Of a stretch of 64,000 bases of DNA, positions 56,960 through 64,000 are shown one piece after another. The DNA comes from Channallabes apus (lineage: Eukaryota; Chordata; Actinopteri; Siluriformes; Clariidae), in NCBI GenBank assembly GCA_030522415.1, contig CM060125.1, forward strand, positions 32,050,427 through 32,114,426. Reading direction: 5' to 3'. Below the pieces are notes generated by a model that saw nothing but the letters and a program-made list of their open reading frames with translations, ran no database searches and was not told the DNA's origin. Position 1 is the stretch's first letter, and every line of letters begins with the position of its first letter. The position numbers and the translations under genes were made by a program.

Positions 56960-59932
56960 CTATTTATAAAATGCTTGGTTAAATAAATAGGTTTTTAGCC
57001 TAGACTTAAACACTGAGACTGTGTCTGAGTCCCGAACACTATTTGGAAGACTATTCCATAATTTTGGGGCTTTGTAAGAAAAAGCTCTGCCCCCAGCTGT
57101 AGTTTTCATAATACGCGGTACTGATAAGCAGCCTGCATCCTTTGACCGAAGTAGGCATGGCGGATCGTAAGACACTAGCAGTTCGCTCAGATACTGCGGC
57201 GCGAGACCATTTAATGCCTTATATGTCAAGAGTAGTATTTTAAAATCAATGCGAAATTTCACAGGGAGCCAATGCAGTGAAGATAGGATAGGGGTGATGT
57301 GCTCATATCTTCTGGTTCTAGTGAGGACTCTCGCTGCTGCATTCTGGACTAGCTGAAGCTTGTTTATGCACCTAACTGAACAACCAGACAGTAAGGCATT
57401 ACAATAGTCCAACCTAGAAGTGATAAAAGCATGAACTAGTTTTTCTGCATCATTTAGCGACAATATATTTCTTATTTTGGCGATATTTCTAAGGTGAAAG
57501 AATGCTATCCTGGTGATATTATCTACATGAGCTTCAAATGAAAGGCTGGAATCTATAATCACGCCGAGGTCTTTTACTGTTGCATTTGACGGAACAGAAA
57601 GGCCATCTAAAGTTACGGTGTGATCTAAGATTTTACTTCTAGCTGTATGCGGTCCTATGACTAGAACTTCTGTCTTATCCGGATTAAGCAGAAGGAAGTT
57701 AATTAGCATCCAATTTCTTATGTCCTGAACACATTGCTCAACTTTAGTAAGATGGTTTTTCTCATCAGGTTTTGTTGAGACGTATAGCTGTGTGTCGTCA
57801 GCATAACAATGAAAACTAATACCATGCTTACGGATTATGTTGCCCAGAGGAAGCATGTAAAGGGAAAAAAGCAGTGGGCCTAAAACTGAACCCTGCGGAA
57901 CGCCAAACTCCACTAGAGAACATGCAGAATAATCACCATTTAAGTCTACATACTGATAACGATCGGTCAAATAGGATCTGAGCCAGGAGAGGGTTGTACC
58001 CTTAATTCCTACTAAATTTTCTAATCTGTGAAGAAGAATAGCATGATCAATAGTGTCAAAAGCTGCACTGAGGTCGAGTAATACAAGCATAGTTACACAA
58101 CCCTGATCAGAGGCCAATAGGAGGTCATTTACTACTTTAACGAGTGCTGTTTCTGTGCTGTGATGAGGCCTAAATCCTGACTGATACAGTTCATGTATGC
58201 CATTTCTATGTAGATATGAGCATAGCTGCTCCGCTACTATCTTTTCCAGAATCTTAGAGATAAAGGGGAGGTTTGATATTGGCCTGTAATTGGACAGCTG
58301 ACAGGGGTCGAGGTCAGGTTTCTTAATTATTGGTTTAATAACTGCTACTTTAAAAGATTTTGGAACATAACCAATGCTGAGTGAGGAATTAATTATTCTC
58401 AACATCGGTTCTGTTATTACTGGTACTATCTGTTTAAGAAAATGTGTCGGTATAGGATCTAATATACAGGTTGATGAATTTGCAGAAGAGATGAGTGAAA
58501 TTAGTTCATTCTCTTCAAGAGGAGTAAAGTATTCTAGGTTTGAATCTGACATGGCTAGGTTAACATCAGTATCAATTACATTGTTTGGTTTCAAAGCCTC
58601 AATTTTATGCCTGATATTTACAATTTTATTATTAAAAAAGTTCATGAAGTCCTCACTATTGCATGATGTTGTTGTGGAGATTTCTGTAGTGGTCTTATTT
58701 CTGGTTAATTTGGCTACGGTATTAAATAAAAATCTAGGATTATTTTTATTTTCTTCTATAAGAGTGGAGAGATACGTTGATCTAGCTACACTAAGAGCTT
58801 TCCTATAGTTCAGGATGCTCTCTTTCCATGCTATTTGAAATACCAACAATTTAGTTTGACGCCATTTACGCTCTAATTTCCGAGCAGTCTGTTTTAAAGT
58901 GCGCGTGTGATCGTTATACCAGGGAGCGAGTTTCTTATCTCTAATAATTTTTCTTTTAGCTGGAGCTACATTATCTAAGGTACAACGAAGTGTCGACTCT
59001 AAATATTCAGTCGCCTGATCAAGTTCTGTGGGGTCAGACGGTGGCCTAATCGAAGTTGGTAACTCTGGGAGATTACCGATAAAACTCTGTGTGGTAGTCG
59101 ATGTGAATGTACGTTTAATACGGTAGCGCGGTGCTGTGTGTACATTATCACTGTGACACACTTGAATGGAGACAAGATAGTGATCTGAGATAATTTCAGA
59201 CAGTGGAATTGTGAATACATTTCTTATAATTAATCCGAAGAATATTACTAAATCTAAAGTGTGACCTGCTTTATGAGTGGGTCCTACTGCACACTGATTT
59301 ACACCTACGGAGTCCAGTATGGATATAAATGCTGTTCTCAGAGGGTCTTCTGGATTCTCAAAATGAATGTTAAAATCTCCAGCAATTAACACTTTGTCTA
59401 CAGAAATGACCAGGTCTGAGATAAAATCTGCAAATTCACTAAGAAATTCAGAGTACGGCCCTGGAGGTCTGTAAATTATAATTAGTGGAATCGACTGAGC
59501 TGATTTAATATACTTAAATACACTTATGTTACTATAGAGAATTTCAAATGAGTTAAATTTGTGTCGGTGTTTTTGTACGATAGACAGATTATCATTATGA
59601 ATAACTGCGACGCCTCCTCCTCTACCAGTTAACCGAGGCTGGTGTATGTAGCTGTATCCAGGAGGACTAGCTTCATTTAGAGCTACATACTCGTCCTGTT
59701 TAACCCATGTTTCAGTCAAACAGAGTATATCAAACGCCTGATCTGTGATAATTTCATTAACAATAACTGCTTTAGATGCGAGAGATCTAATATTTAACAA
59801 TCCTAGCTTCAGATCAGAGGTGCCGGCTGCGCATTCAGTATGATCGGAGTTTGTGGACTTTATGTTAATTAGATTATTGAAACAGACTTTCTGGGTCTTT
59901 CTACATTTTTGCTTAGATCGGGGAACAGACAC
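56960..59932 (-). CDS. L2-A ORF2 protein: APE endonuclease and reverse transcriptase
   Basis: 990 residues. Endonuclease (about 41-258): Asn in 'LNIRS' 46-50, Glu in 'TETW' 73-76, 'RGGGVAVIH' 104-112, 'IIYRPP' 152-157, 'GDFN' 185-188 and terminal 'SDH' 249-251, the catalytic set of apurinic-type nucleases. RT (about 480-800): '[19 protein letters not shown]', '[19 protein letters not shown]', '[17 protein letters not shown]', '[17 protein letters not shown]', catalytic YADD 710-713, and '[12 protein letters not shown]'. The C-terminus has '[20 protein letters not shown]' and '[13 protein letters not shown]' as in other L2 proteins; no RNase H. It would nick target DNA and copy its RNA in place. 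The start at 'MSVPRSKQK' is conserved in copies 2 and 3; translation probably reinitiates after ORF1. Confidence 0.92.
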   Translation of the reverse strand: MSVPRSKQKCRKTQKVCFNNLINIKSTNSDHTECAAGTSDLKLGLLNIRSLASKAVIVNEIITDQAFDILCLTETWVKQDEYVALNEASPPGYSYIHQPRLTGRGGGVAVIHNDNLSIVQKHRHKFNSFEILYSNISVFKYIKSAQSIPLIIIYRPPGPYSEFLSEFADFISDLVISVDKVLIAGDFNIHFENPEDPLRTAFISILDSVGVNQCAVGPTHKAGHTLDLVIFFGLIIRNVFTIPLSEIISDHYLVSIQVCHSDNVHTAPRYRIKRTFTSTTTQSFIGNLPELPTSIRPPSDPTELDQATEYLESTLRCTLDNVAPAKRKIIRDKKLAPWYNDHTRTLKQTARKLERKWRQTKLLVFQIAWKESILNYRKALSVARSTYLSTLIEENKNNPRFLFNTVAKLTRNKTTTEISTTTSCNSEDFMNFFNNKIVNIRHKIEALKPNNVIDTDVNLAMSDSNLEYFTPLEENELISLISSANSSTCILDPIPTHFLKQIVPVITEPMLRIINSSLSIGYVPKSFKVAVIKPIIKKPDLDPCQLSNYRPISNLPFISKILEKIVAEQLCSYLHRNGIHELYQSGFRPHHSTETALVKVVNDLLLASDQGCVTMLVLLDLSAAFDTIDHAILLHRLENLVGIKGTTLSWLRSYLTDRYQYVDLNGDYSACSLVEFGVPQGSVLGPLLFSLYMLPLGNIIRKHGISFHCYADDTQLYVSTKPDEKNHLTKVEQCVQDIRNWMLINFLLLNPDKTEVLVIGPHTARSKILDHTVTLDGLSVPSNATVKDLGVIIDSSLSFEAHVDNITRIAFFHLRNIAKIRNILSLNDAEKLVHAFITSRLDYCNALLSGCSVRCINKLQLVQNAAARVLTRTRRYEHITPILSSLHWLPVKFRIDFKILLLTYKALNGLAPQYLSELLVSYDPPCLLRSKDAGCLSVPRIMKTTAGGRAFSYKAPKLWNSLPNSVRDSDTVSVFKSRLKTYLFNQAFYK

Positions 59933-60028
59933 AGTCTCAATATGGTGAACCCTGAGTGACGACTCTATGCAGCTAGCAGACGGTTGGTTTAGCCTGTCTG
60001 TCTGCTCCCTGGCCTGGGCTCTGGATTG

Positions 60029-60934
60029 TCACCGATTAACTAGACCTCTACTGAGACTATGAGCTATACTACAGGAAATGAGAGCAGCACCTTCCCGAGT
60101 GGGATGGACACCGTCCCGCCCTAACAGGCCAGCTTTGCCCTCAAAGGTCTTCCAATTGTCTATGTAGCCCACATTATTTTCGGAGCACCACCTGGACATC
60201 CAGCGGTTCAGCGACCATAACCTGCTGTAAGCTATGTCGCCACGTCTCATTGGGATGGGACCAGAGCATACTACTTCATCGGACATCGCCTTCGCTAATT
60301 TAAACACCTCTGTAAAGTTACTCTTACTAACCTCTGACTGACGAAGGCGTATATCATTAGCTCCAGCATGTACCACTATCTTAGAGAACCTGTGCTGTCC
60401 TAGAGCCCTAAGATTACCTGCTATGTCCGGTGCTCTGGCTCCCGGGATACACCTAACCACTGCCGCTGGCGCCCCTAAAGGTCTAGCTAATGTCACGTGT
60501 CTCAGTATAGAGTCTCCTATAACCAGAGCTCTTTCAGGTTTCTCAGCGGGTGCAGCACTGAGGAGAGCAAACCTCTTGGACACGTGAGGCGCAGAGGAGG
60601 TGTGCTCCGGTGGGCTAGCCTTAGCGTTAGCTTTGGCTGAACGAGTATGCCGCCGAGTCGTCACCCACTCGCCCCGCTGTGAGGGCTCTAATGCCGGAGT
60701 CGGGGGCTGATTATCTCCGCCTGCGGCACCCAGACTGTCCGCTACGGGAATAACGCTGCTCTCACACTGTCTAACCCTCTCTAAAGTCTGGATGCGCTCC
60801 TCTAACGCTGATATCTTCTCCGTCAGAGTGCTCACTAACACACACCTATCACAAATAAAATTATCACTAATGACGGAGGAAGAATGTCTAAACATCCTGC
60901 ACTCTACACACTGAACAAGCTGAACGGTAGACAT
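60029..60934 (-). CDS. L2-A ORF1 protein: zinc finger, coiled coil, SGNH esterase
   Basis: 301 residues. The N-terminus has two Cys pairs, C9-x2-C12 and C28-x2-C31, a small zinc-binding (PHD-like) module. Residues about 37-57 ('LTEKISALEERIQTLERV') predict a short coiled coil for self-association. A linker rich in Ala/Lys/Asn/Pro follows. From about 135 the SGNH/GDSL hydrolase fold is seen: 'GDS' 140-142 with the nucleophile Ser, 'GAND' 191-194, and 'DGVH' 274-277 with the catalytic Asp/His. CR1- and L2-type elements are known to carry such esterase ORF1s; the role in RNP formation or membrane interaction is unsettled. The start Met is the first in frame and is conserved in copy 2. Confidence 0.9.
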   Translation of the reverse strand: MSTVQLVQCVECRMFRHSSSVISDNFICDRCVLVSTLTEKISALEERIQTLERVRQCESSVIPVADSLGAAGGDNQPPTPALEPSQRGEWVTTRRHTRSAKANAKASPPEHTSSAPHVSKRFALLSAAPAEKPERALVIGDSILRHVTLARPLGAPAAVVRCIPGARAPDIAGNLRALGQHRFSKIVVHAGANDIRLRQSEVSKSNFTEVFKLAKAMSDEVVCSGPIPMRRGDIAYSRLWSLNRWMSRWCSENNVGYIDNWKTFEGKAGLLGRDGVHPTREGAALISCSIAHSLSRGLVNR

Positions 60935-61079
60935 TATAACGTACCTCTGTGTCGGAGTTTTAGTTGTTTAGTTGAGGAAACTCGCGCGTTGCGAAACTTT
61001 CGCGGCAACAATACGAAAACAGGAAGCTACGTCACCAACAGGAAGTTCCAGAAAAGTGATTATGAGATTATGGGATGAG

Positions 61080-62428
61080 TTATATGTATGCCAGATTAAA
61101 AAGATGCGTCTTGAGTCTACTTTTGAACTGAGAAACCGTGTCTGCTCCCCGAACACTGTCTGGAAGGCTATTCCAAAGCTTTGGAGCTAAATATGAAAAA
61201 GCCCTACCCCCTTTTGTAGATTTTGAAATTCTGGGAACTACCAGAAGTCCGGAGCTTTGTGATCTTAAGGCGCTTGGTGGATTGTAGTGCATCAGAAGAC
61301 TGGTTAGGTATGTGGGAGCTAAACCATTTAAGGCCTTGTATGTAAGTAATACTATTTTGTAATTTATTCTAAACTGAACAGGTAGCCAGTGCAGGGATGA
61401 TAATATTGGGGTTATATGATCATATTTTCTGGATCTAGTGAGAACCGTGGCAGCTGCATTTTGGATTAACTGAAGCTTGTTTATTGAGGATGCAGGACAA
61501 CCACCTAGTAATGCATTACAATAGTCCAGTCTGGAGGTCATGAATGGATGAACTAGTTTTTCTGCATCAGATACGGATAAGATGTTCCTAAGTTTAGCAA
61601 TATTTCGAAGATGGAAAAAGGCTATTTTTGTGATATTTGAAATGTGATTTTCAAAAGACAAGTTACTGTCTAATATTACGCCCAGGTCTTTTACTGCTGA
61701 GCTGGTAGGAACAGTACATCCTTCTAAGCGCAGGCTGAATTGTGAAAGCTGTTGTGTGCTGGTTTTTGGGCCAATAAGTAATATCTCTGTCTTATCTGAA
61801 TTCAATAAAAGAAAGTTATTGGTCATCCAATCTTTTATGTCCTGGACACACTCAGTTAATCTAGACAACTTAGGTATTTCGTCTGGTTTAGTTGAGATAT
61901 ATAATTGGGTACCATCAGCATAACAATGGAAACTAATCCCATGTCTTCTAATGATGTTACCCAAGGGAAGCATGTATATTGAGAACAACAGAGGTCCTAA
62001 AACTGACCCTTGTGGGACCCCATATTTCACTGCATTACACCAGACGGTTCTCCATTTAGATCTACAAAATGGTAGCGATCAGACAGGTAAGATCTAAACC
62101 ATTTTAATGCCTGTCCCTGAATACCTATATAATTTTGTAAGCGATCTATGAGAATATTATGATCTATAGTGTCGAATGCAGCAGTAAGATCGAGCAGGAC
62201 TAGCAATGAGATGCAGCCTTGGTCTGAAGCTAAAAACAAGTCGTTTGTAATCTTAACTAGTGCAGTTTCTGTGCTATGATGGGGCCTGAAAACGTACTGA
62301 AATTCTTCAAGGATGTTGTTATCCTGCAAGAATGTGCATATTTGAGCTGATACTACTTTTTCTAGTATTTTTGATATGAACGGAAGGTTTGAAATCGGTC
62401 TGTAATTTGTTATTTCATTCGCGTCCAA
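61080..62428 (-). pseudogene. L2-B reverse transcriptase, copy 2, active site mutated
   Basis: Frames 62428-62027 ('[20 protein letters not shown]', '[20 protein letters not shown]') and 62030-61080 ('[20 protein letters not shown]', C-terminal '[16 protein letters not shown]') are split by a one-base difference near 62030. The catalytic motif reads '[13 protein letters not shown]', with the second Asp of YADD replaced by Gly (codon near 61911), which should abolish polymerase activity. No endonuclease or ORF1. Confidence 0.87.
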
Positions 62429-62813
62429 ATTAGATTTTTTCTTTTAATCTCACAACACTGACTGGACAATCATGGACACATTCATACACACTTGCACTAA
62501 ATATTTATACATCTGGACAATTGCACATGTCACCTTTCATGCATATTTGCACAACCACTGACACTTTAATTCTATATACATATATACTCTATCTACCCTA
62601 TATTTCTATATTTTGCAATATTTCATTATGCCCTTATTGTACAGTTAACTTTACTAGTTAAAATTATTTCTTTAGTATTTCCTTTTTATTGATTATTTAT
62701 TTTAAGTACAAGCTTTTATTTTCTTTTTAAGGTCACTGGCGGTCGTATAAGCATTTCACTGCATATTATACTGTGTATGACTGTGTATGTGACAAATAAA
62801 ATTTGAATTTGAA

Positions 62814-63028
62814 TATACAACAAAAGTGTTGTTATATGCGCAAGATACAGCAACTGGTGTCTTTAACCATAGTGGATTTACTCAAGACGACTGTATGAAG
62901 TGTTGATTCTTTGATGCTGATAAAATAAACTACAAGAGACAAAGAGATCGGACTTCTGTTGTGTGAGTGAAATTTTGAACCAAAGCTACGCGTCAAAACT
63001 AGTGAAATAATATGTCCGCATCTACACT
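62814..63028 (-). repeat. LTR fragment, same family as the solo LTR at 32273
   Basis: On the minus strand it starts TGTAGATGCGGACATATT at 63028 and follows 32273-32490 closely, including 'TCAGCATCAAAGAATCAACA'. It ends at the Rex1 tail (62813), so Rex1 copy C appears to have landed in, or beside a deletion of, this LTR. Confidence 0.72.
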
Positions 63029-63698
63029 AAACACTGATACACTAAACACTAATGCACTCATAGACTAATACACTAAACACTAATACAATAAACACTAATA
63101 CACTATACACTAAACACTAATAGACTCATACACTAATACACCGAAAACACTAAACACTAATACACTCATACACTAAACACTAATAGACTCAGACACTGAT
63201 AAACTAAACACTGATACACTAAACACTGATACACTAAACACTAATACACTCATGCACTAAACACTGATACACTAAACACTAATACACTCACACTAATACA
63301 CTAAACAGTCATACATTAAATACTAATAGACTCATACACTGATACACTAAACACTAATACACTCATACACTAATACACCGAAAACACGAAACACTAATAG
63401 ACTCATACACTAAACACTAATAGACTCATACACTGATACACTAAACACTGATACACTAAACACTAATACACTCATTCACTAAAACACTAAACACTAATAC
63501 AATAAACACTAATACACTATACACTAATAAATTGAACACTAATGCACTCATACACTAAACACTAATACACTCATACACTAATACACTCCCACACTAATAC
63601 ACTAAACACTAAGACACTAATACACACACTAATACTCTAAACACTAAGACACTAAACATTAAGACACTAATACACTCATACACTAAACACTGATACAC
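63029..63698. repeat. Minisatellite of 7-8-bp CACTAAA/ACACTAAT units
   Basis: About 670 bp of variants of 'cactaaa', 'cactaat', 'acactcat' and 'acactgat' in higher-order runs of roughly 22-24 bp. No unit is invariant, so the array is old or evolving by patchy conversion. No spacers of constant length, so it is not a CRISPR. Confidence 0.85.
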
Positions 63699-63965
63699 TA
63701 ATTATCGCCCAAATGAGGATGGGTTCCCTGTTGAGTCTGGTTCCTCTCAAGGTTTCTTCCTAATGCCATCTCAGGGAGTTTTTCCTTGCCACCGTCGCCG
63801 TCACCCTTGGCTTGCTCATCAGAGAAATTTCATTCATTCGTCTCATTATTATCTGCACATTTTTCTCACACATCCACACTTCCAATGATTTTCTTTTCTA
63901 TAATTATTATTATTTGTTTTTATTTATTTATTTTCTATTATAATTTTATTTATTTATTATTTTAT
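63699..63965 (+). mobile_element. L2-B 3' UTR fragment (plus)
   Basis: Matches the reverse complement of 35560-35820, from 'cgcccaaatgaggatgggtt' through 'ttctcacacatccacacttc' into the AT-rich region. Its 3' tail is not reached within the window. Confidence 0.8.
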
Positions 63966-64000
63966 ATATATATATTCTCTCTCTCTCACTCTCTCTCTCT
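63966..64000. repeat. (TA)n then (CT)n simple repeat at the window end
   Basis: Alternating 'tatatatata' followed by 'ctctctctct' to the last base. The array continues beyond the window. Confidence 0.85.

Larger units (their letters stand above)
55948..61057 (-). mobile_element. Apparently intact full-length L2-A LINE (copy 4)
   Basis: 5,110 bp on the minus strand, flanked by gattat duplications inside L2-B. 5' UTR about 120 bp (short type), ORF1 60934-60029, 96-bp spacer, ORF2 59932-56960, 3' UTR about 1 kb with a long polypyrimidine block in the sense strand (complement of 56583-56668), and a tail of 'aattgaattga' repeats. Both ORFs are free of stops and frameshifts and catalytic residues are present. 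Of five L2-A copies here it is the only one complete. Confidence 0.93.
55210..62439 (-). mobile_element. L2-B LINE copy 2 (minus), interrupted by intact L2-A
   Basis: Own sequence is 55210-55947 and 61058-62439. The 3' tail (caatt)n and 3' UTR are in the left part, the RT in the right part. The L2-A insertion at 55948 is flanked by gattat (55942-55947, 61058-61063) and separates 3' UTR from RT at a place where L2-B copy 1 is continuous (36140-36180). The element is 5'-truncated at 62439 within the RT. Confidence 0.88.
52308..62813 (+). mobile_element. Rex1/Babar-type LINE copy C (plus), host of nest B
   Basis: Own sequence is 52308-55209 and 62449-62813; 55210-62439 is inserted L2-B. The interruption falls in the 3' UTR: 'ctaatatcatcttttaa' before and 'tcacaacactgactggacaa' after are contiguous in copy A (12715-12750). 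The 9-bp duplication tcttttaat flanks the insert (55201-55209, 62440-62448). The tail is 'aatttgaatttgaat' at 62797-62813. Start coordinate is where similarity to copy B begins. Confidence 0.88.

Noticed and set aside
58374..58808. A 144-residue antisense frame (start [10 protein letters not shown]) that is open at the same place in three L2-A copies (also 7122-7556 and 46306-46740).
   Set aside because: It lies exactly opposite conserved ORF2 codons and its openness follows from the sense codon usage. No independent domain or start context supports translation.
63029..63698. Repeated units resembling a CRISPR-like array.
   Set aside because: There are no constant-length unique spacers, the units are 7-8 bp variants, and the genome is eukaryotic. 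It is a minisatellite.

Overview
This window reads as repeat-rich, non-genic DNA from a teleost fish. Evidence: several non-LTR retrotransposon families typical of ray-finned fish (L2/CR1-type, Rex1/Babar-type, RTE-type), Ty3/Gypsy LTR elements, tRNA-derived SINEs, Tc1/mariner, hAT and piggyBac remnants, and many (CA)n/(GT)n tracts. An otophysan fish (catfish, characin or carp group) is a guess from repeat types I recognise. I find no convincing host protein-coding exon, functional tRNA, rRNA or CRISPR array. Nearly every long reading frame belongs to a transposable element.

Layout. 1-1720: unique DNA with ends of DNA transposons (hAT-like, Tc1-like). 1721-4745: degraded RTE-type LINE (minus) split by a SINE. 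4759-21140: nest A. An L2 element (called L2-A here, minus) is split by a Rex1 element (plus), which is split by a short Ty3/Gypsy element with near-identical LTRs (8236-11629), which holds a SINE with a 12-bp target duplication. The 5' part of the same L2-A abuts a nearly complete Ty3/Gypsy element (15034-21140, minus). 21396-24370: degraded third L2 family. 25159-34783: SINE, two more L2-A copies, a Tc1 remnant and a solo LTR. 35408-37479: L2-B copy. 37480-40600: mostly unique DNA with a SINE and CA tracts. 40660-43845: Rex1 copy carrying the first third of a piggyBac-like transposon. 44089-49157: nearly full-length L2-A (plus) with two frameshifts. 49158-52307: microsatellite-rich unique DNA. 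52308-62813: nest B. Rex1 (plus) is split by L2-B (minus), which is split by an apparently intact 5.1-kb L2-A (minus). 62814-64000: LTR fragment, a (CACTAAA)-like minisatellite, L2-B 3' UTR and simple repeats.

Function. L2-A encodes ORF1 (putative zinc finger, coiled coil, SGNH esterase) and ORF2 (apurinic-type endonuclease plus reverse transcriptase), the machinery for target-primed reverse transcription. The 55948-61057 copy has both frames open and target duplications, so it is the best candidate for a recently or currently active element. The long Gypsy element encodes Gag, aspartic protease, RT, RNase H and integrase, with a frame change at a 7-base homopolymer and a one-residue-short integrase active-site spacing. 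The short Gypsy element is a non-autonomous relative in which a Gag N-terminus is joined in frame to the integrase zinc-finger domain. Both use a primer-binding site that fits tRNA-Ile(AAU). All identities and target duplications were read by eye and no database search was run.
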